Assembly (NCBI GenBank): GCA_963808165.1
Contig: CAWEET010000010.1
Coordinates: 1-64,000 of the forward strand
DNA: 64,000 nucleotides
Source of the DNA: Thiosocius sp963808165
GTDB lineage: Bacteria; Pseudomonadota; Gammaproteobacteria; Chromatiales; Chromatiaceae
Direction of reading: 5' to 3'
The notes under the pieces were generated by a model, which had not been told where the DNA came from, did not search any database, and saw only the letters and a program-made list of their open reading frames with translations. Below, one piece after another: positions 27,499 through 35,327 of the stretch. A program made the translations under genes and the position numbers. The stretch's first letter is position 1. Each line of letters opens with the position of its first letter.

Positions 27499-27999
27499 GT
27501 GCCAATACCCGAAATGCTGCGCCGCCGGTTTTCGCCGGCACTGCGACTCGAATGGTATCCACCGTTTCGGGCGATGCGCGTTAAGGTGATCGAACTCGGC
27601 GAGGACTGGCGCGAGGTGCGGTTGCTGTTGCCCTTGCGGCCCAACCGCAATCCAGGCGGCGGGATGTTCGGCGGCGCTATGGCCTGCCTGGCGGACCCGA
27701 TTGCGGCTCTGGCTTGCAGCCGGGCCTTTCCCGGGTATCGGGTCTGGACGCGCGAACTGCGATTGGACTTCCGCCACGAAGGGCGTTCCGACCTCGAGCT
27801 GCGGTTTGTGCTTGGGGGCGAACAGGAACGGGTGATCCGTGAGCAGCTGTGCGCCCGCGGGCGTGCGACGCCGATGTTCGAGTATGCCTTTTTTGACAGC
27901 GAGGAGCGGTCTTGCGCGGCGGTCCACTGCCGGGTGGCGATCCGCCCGCCCGACTACCGGCCTCAGGCCGTGCAACGAAAGGAGCAGGAAAATCGATGA
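27499..27999 (+). CDS. Hotdog-fold thioesterase-like protein (DUF4442)
   Basis: About 166 residues with a hotdog-fold look: EWYPPFRAMRVKVIELGEDWREV, then RNPGGGMFGGAMACLADPIAALAC, where the GGxxxxxAD helix matches the PaaI/DUF4442 group. The substrate is unknown, presumably an acyl-thioester. The start is uncertain: I use GTG 27499 with GGTGGTGG upstream; TTG 27457 and ATG 27514 are in the same frame. The end overlaps the next gene as ATGA. Confidence 0.75.
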   Translation: MPIPEMLRRRFSPALRLEWYPPFRAMRVKVIELGEDWREVRLLLPLRPNRNPGGGMFGGAMACLADPIAALACSRAFPGYRVWTRELRLDFRHEGRSDLELRFVLGGEQERVIREQLCARGRATPMFEYAFFDSEERSCAAVHCRVAIRPPDYRPQAVQRKEQENR

Positions 28000-28436
28000 A
28001 CCAGGATGACGGTCTGGACATGGACTTGAGCAGCGGCATTGCCGCATTCGAATCCAAGCATTTCTCGACAGCGACACGCCTGCTGGCACCGCGTGCGGAA
28101 CAGGGTGATCCCGAGGCCCAGTACCGCATGGCGATCATGGCGCAAAACGGGCTCGGCATGGTAGAGAATCAGCCATTGGCCCTGCGCTATATGAAAGCCG
28201 CAGCCGAAGCTGGAATGGGGCTCGCCCAGCACGGTCTGGGGTTTATGTACCTGCAGGGCGAGTGTGTCGAGCAGGATAGCGAAAAGGCCCTGCAGTGGTT
28301 CGCCAAGGCGGCGGAACAGGGACTACAGGGGGCGATGACCACCATCGGCATGATGTACCGCGAGGGCAATGGGGTGGAGCGCAGCGAGGACAAGGCCAGG
28401 GAGTGGTTTCGCAAGGCCGGTTTCGACGATTTCTGA
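27996..28436 (+). CDS. Small Sel1-repeat protein
   Basis: A 146-residue cytoplasmic protein built of three to four Sel1 repeats (PEAQYRMAIMAQNGLGMV, GLAQHGLGFMYLQGEC, QGAMTTIGMMYREGNGVE). It starts with ATG overlapping the stop of the thioesterase gene (ATGA), with AAAGGAGCAGG as ribosome binding site, so both are in one operon. Likely a protein-protein adaptor; the partner is unknown. It is related in type to the protein at 22.6 kb but is not a close copy. Confidence 0.88.
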   Translation: MNQDDGLDMDLSSGIAAFESKHFSTATRLLAPRAEQGDPEAQYRMAIMAQNGLGMVENQPLALRYMKAAAEAGMGLAQHGLGFMYLQGECVEQDSEKALQWFAKAAEQGLQGAMTTIGMMYREGNGVERSEDKAREWFRKAGFDDF

Positions 28437-28445
28437 CTCAGGACA

Positions 28446-29513
28446 CTAGTCTCCTGGGTCCGCCGCACGGCGTTGCCGAACAGAGGCTGCGAGCTTGTCC
28501 AGCAGAGGCATGCTCTCCTGCCAGCCCAGGCAGGCGTCGGTAATGCTCTGTCCGTAGATCAGCCCATCACCGTTGCCATTCAGGTCCTGGCGTCCGGCGA
28601 TAAGATGGCTTTCGATCATCACACCGATGATATCGCGGTTGCCGCGACGGATCTGGCGCGCCACGTCCTCGCCGACTTCGACCTGCTTGTCGTGCTGCTT
28701 ACGGCTGTTGGCATGGCTGAAATCGACCATCAGGTTCGGTGTGAGCCCCGCCTGGGCCATTTGCTCGACGGCCTCGGCGACCGATTCCGTGTCGTAGTTT
28801 GGCCGCTTGCCACCGCGCAGGATCACGTGCGTGTCGGGATTTCCCCGAGTATTGAATATTGCCGAGCGGCCTGCCTTGGTCAGTGACAGGAAGACGTGGG
28901 GCCGCTCCGCGGCACGCATGGCATCCACCGCGATAGTCATGGTGCCGTCGGTTCCGTTCTTGAATCCGACGGGACAGGACAGACCCGACGCCAGCTCACG
29001 ATGGCCCTGGCTCTCGGTCGTGCGTGCACCGATTGCCCCCCAGCTGATCAGGTCCGCGACGTACTGCGGGCTTATCAGGTCGAGAAATTCGGTGCCGGCA
29101 GGCAACCCCATGTTGTTGATCTGGAGCAGCAGTTCGCGTGCGAGATTAAGCCCCTTGTTGATCTGGTAACTTTCGTCGAGGTCCGGGTCGTTGATCATGC
29201 CCTTCCAGCCAACCGTGGTGCGCGGTTTCTCGAAATAGACGCGCATGACCATCAGCAATTCGTTCTTCAGGCGATCGCGCACCGGGATCAGTTTCTGTGC
29301 ATAGTCGATCGCGGCTTCCGCGTCGTGCACGGAGCAGGGGCCAACCACGACCAGCAGTCGGTCGTCCTGGCGGGTAAGAATGCGGTGAATGGCCTCACGC
29401 GTCTCGGAAACCGTCTTTGCCGCCTCCTCCGTGAGCGGGTGGCGTTCGTGCAGCACGGCGGGCGGTTCCACTTCGTGTATTGCCTGAATGCGTAAGTCAT
29501 CGGTCTGTTGCAT
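28446..29513 (-). CDS. aroG: 3-deoxy-7-phosphoheptulonate synthase, type I
   Basis: DAHP synthase joins phosphoenolpyruvate and erythrose-4-phosphate as the first step of aromatic amino acid synthesis. The 355-residue length and the segments VVVGPCSVHDAEAAIDYA, VYFEKPRTTVGWKG, TPVGFKNGTDG-like SCPVGFKNGTDGTM, and VDFSHANSRKQ fit AroF/G/H. Which feedback isoenzyme (Phe, Tyr or Trp) cannot be told from sequence here, so the symbol is only a family label. It is convergent with the Sel1 gene and stands alone. Confidence 0.95.
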   Translation of the reverse strand: MQQTDDLRIQAIHEVEPPAVLHERHPLTEEAAKTVSETREAIHRILTRQDDRLLVVVGPCSVHDAEAAIDYAQKLIPVRDRLKNELLMVMRVYFEKPRTTVGWKGMINDPDLDESYQINKGLNLARELLLQINNMGLPAGTEFLDLISPQYVADLISWGAIGARTTESQGHRELASGLSCPVGFKNGTDGTMTIAVDAMRAAERPHVFLSLTKAGRSAIFNTRGNPDTHVILRGGKRPNYDTESVAEAVEQMAQAGLTPNLMVDFSHANSRKQHDKQVEVGEDVARQIRRGNRDIIGVMIESHLIAGRQDLNGNGDGLIYGQSITDACLGWQESMPLLDKLAASVRQRRAADPGD

Positions 29514-29603
29514 ATTCGTGTTCGGTGTTAGGAATTGCGGCGGATTATAGCGGGGTGCGGCAGGCGCGGCATTCGGGGATTCTCGGCCCCTCTGAACCGA
29601 CGC

Positions 29604-30554
29604 TTATACACGTTGCCTGGCACGTCTGGCGAGCCATACCTTCAGCCCTTGTGCGTTGAGCTCGATGTCGGAAGCAAAGATCTGCCGGACCTCGTCCTCC
29701 GGCAGGCCGCTGTGGGTGGTCCCGGCACCCACCAGAAGACCGTCTACGGCCTGCATCAGGCGCTCCTCACGGCCCTCGGGACCGCGTTTTTCCTCTTCCA
29801 GGGCGATCGCGACGTGTTCACGGATGCTGTCTCGCAGCATGTCGACCCGGGCGCCGGGATCCTCGATCTTGCCGAAATGAGTCACACAGCAGGCCGTCGG
29901 GCTGAGCGCCATCATGTGGTCCAGGCTGTCCATCCAGGCCTCCGGGTCGAATGCCACAGGCGTGGTGGTCGCGACGATCAGCGCCCTGCCATCGGCCCGA
30001 AATTCGGTGTAGGCCAAGCCGAAGGTGTCGCCAGTGTAGAGGTGGCCGCTGGCTTGGTCGAATATGCAGCCGTGATGGTTCGCATGCCCTGGGGTATGAA
30101 GGAACTGTAGCGTGCGTCCGCCCAGTTCGAAGCTCTGTAGATCGGCGGCCGCAAGCGTTCGCTCTTCGGGGATTGCCAGCAGCTCGCCGAAGTCACGTTG
30201 GAATGCGTGCTCGCCGTACACGGCCGTTGCCCCAGCCTGTAACTTGCTGGGATCGATCATGTGTGGCTGGCCCTTGGGGTGTACGATCAGCGTAGCAGCG
30301 GGGCACGCACGCATCAGTTGACCGGCGCCGCCGGCATGGTCCAGGTGGACATGCGTCGGGATCACATAACGGACCTGTTCCGGAGCGGCGCCGATCGCGG
30401 CGATGGCATCGAGCACCCTTGGCAGCGAGTGCTGCGTCCCCGTGTCGATGATAGCCAGCTCTCCCTGGTCCCGGATCAGGTAGCAGGCCGCGTGTCGCGG
30501 ACAGTAGAGCCCGGTGTCGATCAGGTAGCTGTCGTGCCCGAGTGCTTCTTTCAT
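29604..30554 (-). CDS. Metallo-beta-lactamase-fold hydrolase
   Basis: A 316-residue MBL-fold protein. The signature THVHLDHAGG supplies the HxHxDH metal ligands; later HTPGHANHH and LYTGDTFG give the remaining His and Asp, and THFGK the last His. N-terminal CYLIRDQGELAIIDTG is typical. No extra rhodanese or flavodoxin domain was found. The substrate is unknown; glyoxalase II and lactonase types are possible. I start at ATG 30554 (MKEALGHDSYL); a longer frame has no homology. Confidence 0.88.
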   Translation of the reverse strand: MKEALGHDSYLIDTGLYCPRHAACYLIRDQGELAIIDTGTQHSLPRVLDAIAAIGAAPEQVRYVIPTHVHLDHAGGAGQLMRACPAATLIVHPKGQPHMIDPSKLQAGATAVYGEHAFQRDFGELLAIPEERTLAAADLQSFELGGRTLQFLHTPGHANHHGCIFDQASGHLYTGDTFGLAYTEFRADGRALIVATTTPVAFDPEAWMDSLDHMMALSPTACCVTHFGKIEDPGARVDMLRDSIREHVAIALEEEKRGPEGREERLMQAVDGLLVGAGTTHSGLPEDEVRQIFASDIELNAQGLKVWLARRARQRV

Positions 30555-30705
30555 GAATCCCGTTTCCTGTTCTTTCTGGTCGGCCGACCCACCAGTATAG
30601 GCAGGTCGATGCTGCGCTAGCATTGGTTCGTTTCAGTCTTTGTATTACTTGCGCTAACCGCAGTCGGTGGCTTGCTTCTGGCGGGCGATGGCAAAACGCC
30701 TGGCC

Positions 30706-31302
30706 TTAAGGTCGGCGGGACAGAGGCTCATCGCGCTGCGGACTGGGATCTTGGGGTTGCTGGCCCCGGGGCCCTTGCTCGACCTGGAGCTTGAGCTGCC
30801 TGAGGCCCTTGTCGTAAGCGGCGCCGATCATGCTGTCGAGCATGAGTCCGACATACCGGCTGAACAGATCCCATCCGAACTGGGTCCGAAATTGCCAGCG
30901 GACACGGGTTGAGTCGCCTTCCGGCTCGAGAAGAAAGGTCGCCGTGCCGTCACCCTGGTCGCCGAATTCGAGCTGCATGTCGACCCGCTCGTTGGGGATG
31001 CTTTCGGTGATCTGCTGGCTGCCGCGGCCCGCCTGATTGTTGCCGCTTTGCCAGACCATTTTCGAGCCGACACCCTGGTCCGGCCCGTTGAATTCGTACC
31101 TGGTGTCCGGATCCACCTCGGACCATGGCGACCAGGCATGGAATGACCGCATGCTGTTGAGGTGAGGGAAGACCCTCTCGCTCGCGGCATCGATGAGGAT
31201 ACTGCGTTCGACCTGAGTGGCCGAGGGCAATAACACGCCGATGACGATCAGCAGGATCAGCAGGATCAAAAGTGTCCGGAAGGCGAGGCGGGCAAAGGCC
31301 AT
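30706..31302 (-). CDS. SRPBCC-family (polyketide cyclase-like) membrane-anchored protein
   Basis: A 198-residue protein with one N-terminal transmembrane anchor (LLILLILLIVIGVLL) and a START-like SRPBCC domain beginning VERSILIDAASERVFPHLN, with WSPWSEVDPDTRYEF and GSKMVWQSGN. This family (SRPBCC, often annotated polyketide cyclase/dehydrase) binds hydrophobic ligands. The C-terminus is disordered and Pro/Arg-rich. The function is unknown. Confidence 0.8.
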   Translation of the reverse strand: MAFARLAFRTLLILLILLIVIGVLLPSATQVERSILIDAASERVFPHLNSMRSFHAWSPWSEVDPDTRYEFNGPDQGVGSKMVWQSGNNQAGRGSQQITESIPNERVDMQLEFGDQGDGTATFLLEPEGDSTRVRWQFRTQFGWDLFSRYVGLMLDSMIGAAYDKGLRQLKLQVEQGPRGQQPQDPSPQRDEPLSRRP

Positions 31303-31370
31303 TGGGGTCTCCGTGCAGCGGCAGGGGTGCGCCCAGTCGGGCGCAGATCGGCGGGCGCTACCCGATCATT

Positions 31371-31979
31371 CTACAGACAGGGTCGCCAATTGTGAGCGAC
31401 CAGCCGGGCGCCGCGTTGGTCATGGGCGAAGCGCGTGATCGCCGCATTGTCGACCTCCACCCGATACCAGTTGATAGCCGGCAGCCGCGCCACGTGCCCC
31501 AGTGTGGCGCGGATCACCCCGGCATGGCAGACGACCAGCAGGTGCTCTCCTGGGTAGGCATCGAGCAAATGGTCGAAGGTCGCTGCGACGCGCGAGCCGA
31601 ACCCATCGAGCGGTTCGGCGCCGGCAGGGCGATTGCGCACCGGGTCGCGGTAAAAGGCGTCGTACTCGGCGGTGCGCTCAGTGCGCAGCCGGTCGCGCCG
31701 CTCGCCTTCCCAGGCGCCGAACCCGACCTCGCGCAGGTCGGGCAGTACCTCCAACGGAATGCCACGCCCGGTGGCCAGCCAGTCGGCAAACTCGTGGCAG
31801 CGGCGCATCGGTGAACTGATGACCCGCTGCCAGCCGCTGATCCCAGCGGTGGTGTTACGCATCTGTTGCCAGCCCTTCTCGGACAGGGGGTCGTCGACAC
31901 CATTGCCGCGGAATCGGCTGCCGCCGGTCGGCTCGCCGTGGCGCAGGTAGTCGAGCTGGGTGCTGCGTGACTCTGACAT
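31371..31979 (-). CDS. Histidine phosphatase-family protein
   Basis: A 202-residue branch-1 histidine phosphatase (phosphoglycerate-mutase-like). The start is LDYLRHGEPTGGSRFRG with the catalytic RHG, and the second His lies in LLVVCHAGVIRATLG. CobC-like alpha-ribazole phosphatases and SixA-like proteins share these. No cobalamin gene is adjacent, so the substrate stays open. The ATG at 31979 gives a good full-length match. Confidence 0.88.
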   Translation of the reverse strand: MSESRSTQLDYLRHGEPTGGSRFRGNGVDDPLSEKGWQQMRNTTAGISGWQRVISSPMRRCHEFADWLATGRGIPLEVLPDLREVGFGAWEGERRDRLRTERTAEYDAFYRDPVRNRPAGAEPLDGFGSRVAATFDHLLDAYPGEHLLVVCHAGVIRATLGHVARLPAINWYRVEVDNAAITRFAHDQRGARLVAHNWRPCL

Positions 31980-32049
31980 TGGGGGACGGGGTCTGGGCGC
32001 TGGTTGCTAGAATTGCATGCAAGGCTACACGTTGGAAAGAGATTGGCAA

Positions 32050-32355
32050 ATGCGCGGGCAGAATAAATACATTGGTATCGACAAGGATCCGCGCGGAGCG
32101 ATGAACGCGACCGGCAATATCATTCGGGATGCCTGGTTGTTCGGCCTGGTACCCGAGACAGAAACCTGTGAGGGATGGACCAGCCAGAGAATCCAGGCAA
32201 TCTATGACCAAGTCACCAACGAATGGGACAAGTACGGCCACCTAGCGTCAAATCTCCCACCGGAACTCGCCGCAAGGCATCGCGAGATTTACGACGCCGC
32301 GGTCGCGCGGGCGCGGGCGTTGGGCTGGGACCCGGAGCTCGGGGACAACGATTAG
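32050..32355 (+). CDS. Conserved-looking small protein of unknown function
   Basis: About 101 residues, soluble, without a signal peptide. The start at ATG 32050 (MRGQNKYIGID) has GGAAAGAG nine bases upstream; an ORF extension to 32017 is possible. Notable segments are NATGNIIRDAWLFGLVPE and GWTSQRIQAIYDQVTNEWDKYG, which look like an ordered helical fold. I do not recognise a family. Confidence 0.65.
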   Translation: MRGQNKYIGIDKDPRGAMNATGNIIRDAWLFGLVPETETCEGWTSQRIQAIYDQVTNEWDKYGHLASNLPPELAARHREIYDAAVARARALGWDPELGDND

Positions 32356-32825
32356 GCGGCGTCGACCGACTGGCCGTTCAGCTGCGTGAGCGAAACCCTG
32401 TTTCGAGCGGAAGAGCCTGGCCGCGGGGGATGGGGCATTTCGGGGAGTCATGCCACCACCGTCTGCGCGGCGCGCTTTCATGCGGCCGATAGGCGTATGG
32501 GTTTGTGCCGCAACGCGGCTCCGGAACCGATTGCGTGTCGCCGAGGGCTCAGCAGTCTTCGCTGATCATCCAGCCTGCGCGGCGACAGCCATCATCGTGT
32601 CGGGCATTGCCCGATCTACCGGCCCCGATCATGCCGCGTGGGGTGTCTGCCCTGGCGGCCTCGCGACACGGCCCCCCCTCCCCCCCAGGCGCGCGCCGGA
32701 AAATCCGTACTGGCTGCGGGTATATTATGTTAGACTATCAGCATATTTACAGATGTTGATTGGTTGCGGTCCGGCATCCGGGCGAGACGCCGCGGCCCAA
32801 AAGGTCTCCTCCGGGGCGAGTGATC
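32356..32825. other. Intergenic region before the SulP gene
   Basis: About 470 bases without a recognised gene. It contains a C-rich run (GCCCCCCCTCCCCCCCAGG, 32670-32688) followed by an AT-rich segment (about 32720-32758, including TATATTATGTTAG) that could hold the promoter of the SulP gene. The SulP ribosome binding site GGGGCGA lies at the end. Confidence 0.45.
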
Positions 32826-34970
32826 GTGCATCCATTACTCTCAAGGCTTTTGCCGTTCCTGCGCTGGTTTCCGATGTCGGCTGCCGGTCTCCGTGCCGAC
32901 CTGGTCGCCGGGATCACTGTGGCCCTGGTGCTCGTGCCGCAGAGTATGGCCTATGCTCAGTTGGCGGGGCTGCCGGTCGTGTATGGCCTGTACGCATCGT
33001 TCGTCCCGGTGATCGTCGCCTCGCTGTGGGGTTCATCCAGCCAGCTGCACACCGGCCCCGTAGCCATGCTCTCGCTGATGTCGGCGGCTGCGCTGATTCC
33101 CTTCGCAACGCCGGGCTCGGAAAGGTTCATCGAGCTGTCCGTGATGCTGGCCTTGATGGTCGGTGTGTTGCGATTGGCCCTCGGCGTGTTGAGCCTGGGG
33201 GCGGTGGTGAACCTGCTGTCCAGCCCGGTGATCGTCGGTTTCACCAACGCGGCCGCGCTGATCATCGGCCTGTCGCAGCTGAGCAAGGTGCTCGGGGTGC
33301 CTTTCCCGCGCACTGAGTCCTACCTGGCCGACCTGTGGCGGGTAATCCGCCAGGTCCCGGAGACGCATCTGTTGACGCTGGGTTTTGCGCTGGGTGCCTG
33401 GCTGTTGATCAGCGCGCTGCGTCGCTACCGTCCGCGCCTGCCCGGGATCCTGTTCGCGGTGCTCTTGGCGACCGTGGTCAGTGCGCTGATTGGGTTTGAG
33501 CAGAAGGTCACGGTACAGACCTCCCAGATCGTGGACCCACAGGTACTCGCTAGCCTTGAACAGCTCGACCATTCGCAGAAGCGGATGTCGGAAATCACCG
33601 CTGAACTGGCCGAAATCGGCCGGCGTGCGGATGTCCTGGAGGGCGATGGGGGGCTGCATGCGGTTTCTCAGGTGGCTGAGGTGCGAGCCCAGGTTCCGGC
33701 GCTCGAGTTCGAACAGGCTGCGCGCAAGCGCGACGTGACCCGATGGCTGGTCGAGCTGCACAATCTGGAGCTTCACGGCGCCGAAGAGGCCGACGGGAGG
33801 CCGGTGTTTTTTGCCGCCGATGGCGAATCTGATGCCGCGCTGAGCGACCATAGGCGGTGGCGTTTTCAGGGTGTTCGGGACGGTGAGGTCACTTTGTCTG
33901 CTGGCGGCGATGTGGTGGGGGTCATCCCTGCGGGGCTGCCCAGCCTTGAGGTTCCGGTCGTCCACGGGGACCTGCTGGTTGCGCTGTTGCCGGCCGCACT
34001 GGTTATGGCGCTGATCGGGTTCATGGAGGCCACTTCGATCTCCAAGGCGATTGCCACCAGTACCGGCGAGCGAGTCAACACCAACAAGGAACTCGTCGGC
34101 CAGGGGCTGGCCAACATCGCGGGCAGCTTCTTCAACGCATTCACTGTCAGCGGTTCGTTTTCGCGCTCGGCAGTGGCGGCGCGGACCGGTGCCAGGACGG
34201 GCCTGTTTGCGATTGTCAGCGCGTTCGCCGTCGTGCTGGTACTGCTGTTTTTCACCAAGTATCTATACCATCTGCCGCAGGCCGTGCTTGCGGTCATTGT
34301 GATGATGGCGGTCTTCAGTCTTATCAGGATCAGGCCGCTGGTTCACGCCTGGAAGGTCGATCGGGTCGGTGCTACGATTGGATCGATAACCTTTGTCGCG
34401 ACGCTGGTCATGGCGCCCGCAATCGCCAACGGTATCCTGCTCGGCGTCTCACTCACGGTGCTGGACTTCCTGATCCGGACGATGAGACCGCGTGCGGAGA
34501 TCGTCGCACGCAAGCCGGATGGTACCCTTGGCGGTATACGCGCCAACCGCCTGGCGCCGATGAGCGAACAGTTCGTCCCGGTGCGCTTCGACGGGTCGCT
34601 GACCTTTGTCAATGTTGCCTATTTCGAGGATATCATCCTGGAGGCCATAGCGGATTTTCCGGAGGCGAAGGCGATCCTCGTCGTGGGCAGCGGAATCAAC
34701 GACATCGATGCCTCGGGTGAAGAAAAGATCCTCGAAGTGGCCCAACGGTTGCGCAAGGTCGGTGTCACGCTGATGTTCAGCGGTTTGAAGCATCAGGTGC
34801 GCAGATTGCTGGAGCGCGGCGGGGTGATCGAGCAGCTCGGCAGGAATGCCTTTTTTTCAGACAAGGAAACGGCGCTGCGGACACTGTTGCAGGCCTATGC
34901 ACATGGCGCCGCCCGGCAGGAGCTCGGCGCACGAGACCTCGCCGCGGCGGATGTCGCCGCGCCGCGGTGA
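32826..34970 (+). CDS. SulP-family anion transporter with STAS domain and an unusual soluble insert
   Basis: A 714-residue SLC26/SulP transporter. The core begins DLVAGITVALVLVPQSMAYA, has SGSFSRSAVAARTGA between late helices, and a C-terminal STAS domain (FVPVRFDGSLTFVNVAYFE, LVVGSGINDIDASG). An insert of about 150 residues (about 240-385 of the protein) lies between transmembrane helices, with a coiled-coil-like segment (LEQLDHSQKRMSEITAELAE) and a beta-rich part; this is not standard in SulP proteins. Its position just before cbbL suggests bicarbonate uptake, as for BicA and SulP proteins of chemoautotroph carbon-concentrating sets, though sulfate cannot be excluded. GTG 32826 is chosen as start, with GGGGCGA six bases upstream. 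Confidence 0.85.
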   Translation: MHPLLSRLLPFLRWFPMSAAGLRADLVAGITVALVLVPQSMAYAQLAGLPVVYGLYASFVPVIVASLWGSSSQLHTGPVAMLSLMSAAALIPFATPGSERFIELSVMLALMVGVLRLALGVLSLGAVVNLLSSPVIVGFTNAAALIIGLSQLSKVLGVPFPRTESYLADLWRVIRQVPETHLLTLGFALGAWLLISALRRYRPRLPGILFAVLLATVVSALIGFEQKVTVQTSQIVDPQVLASLEQLDHSQKRMSEITAELAEIGRRADVLEGDGGLHAVSQVAEVRAQVPALEFEQAARKRDVTRWLVELHNLELHGAEEADGRPVFFAADGESDAALSDHRRWRFQGVRDGEVTLSAGGDVVGVIPAGLPSLEVPVVHGDLLVALLPAALVMALIGFMEATSISKAIATSTGERVNTNKELVGQGLANIAGSFFNAFTVSGSFSRSAVAARTGARTGLFAIVSAFAVVLVLLFFTKYLYHLPQAVLAVIVMMAVFSLIRIRPLVHAWKVDRVGATIGSITFVATLVMAPAIANGILLGVSLTVLDFLIRTMRPRAEIVARKPDGTLGGIRANRLAPMSEQFVPVRFDGSLTFVNVAYFEDIILEAIADFPEAKAILVVGSGINDIDASGEEKILEVAQRLRKVGVTLMFSGLKHQVRRLLERGGVIEQLGRNAFFSDKETALRTLLQAYAHGAARQELGARDLAAADVAAPR

Positions 34971-35195
34971 AGCGGTGGCTAGCCCGCGCCTGACCGGCGT
35001 CTGCGCCAACCTGCGGCGGGCTGCCTTTTCGTTTTACGGCATGCCGACGGCACGTTGGCGACCGAATGCCCAGGTGGGCCGGATGCCCGCTTGATGCAGA
35101 CTCGTTCTTTAGTAGTTGTTGAATGCGGTGAGCGTTTGAGGGGCAGGATCCGCCCGCGGGACCACCGCTCTCGCTATATCTCTCGCCCTTAATAC
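34971..35195. other. Intergenic region upstream of the cbb promoter
   Basis: No gene between the SulP stop and the promoter elements of cbbL. The whole SulP-cbbL gap is about 360 bases; its first 225 bases show nothing that I can assign. The SulP gene may have its terminator here. Confidence 0.4.
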
Positions 35196-35211
35196 ATAGA
35201 GTTGGGTCTAT
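35196..35211 (+). promoter_or_regulatory. Candidate CbbR binding site upstream of cbbL
   Basis: A short inverted repeat ATAGA-GTTGGG-TCTAT. LysR-type regulators recognise such T-N11-A-like dyads. If transcription starts about seven bases after the candidate -10 (near 35269), the dyad centre lies close to -65, the usual place of a LysR recognition site. A CbbR-type gene is present at 44.1 kb. The functional link is inferred. Confidence 0.5.
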
Positions 35212-35221
35212 GGTTCTCGAA

Positions 35222-35262
35222 GATAGGATCTATTGGAAAGCGGTTAGGCGCAATCCTATCCT
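35222..35262 (+). promoter_or_regulatory. Candidate cbb operon promoter with an overlapping inverted repeat
   Basis: TTGGAA (35233-35238) and TATCCT (35257-35262), 18 bases apart, are the best sigma-70-like elements before cbbL. They are embraced by a perfect 8-base inverted repeat, GATAGGAT (35222-35229) and ATCCTATC (35253-35260), separated by 23 bases; the right arm overlaps the -10 box. ATAG/CTAT half-sites recur here and in the upstream dyad, suggesting a multi-site operator for one regulator. Confidence 0.45.
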
Positions 35263-35327
35263 TCAGCACCACATCGAAGGATCCATTTCCGGCTCGAATC
35301 AACCAGCGATAGCGCAGGAGTTAAACC

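Noticed and set aside
32670..32688. C-rich run before the SulP gene
   Set aside because: Possibly a phase-variable tract, but it is outside any coding frame, interrupted by a T, and not clearly in a promoter spacer.
33033..33965. 310-codon minus-strand frame
   Set aside because: Antisense to the SulP gene, rich in Gln/Arg/His, no recognisable domain.
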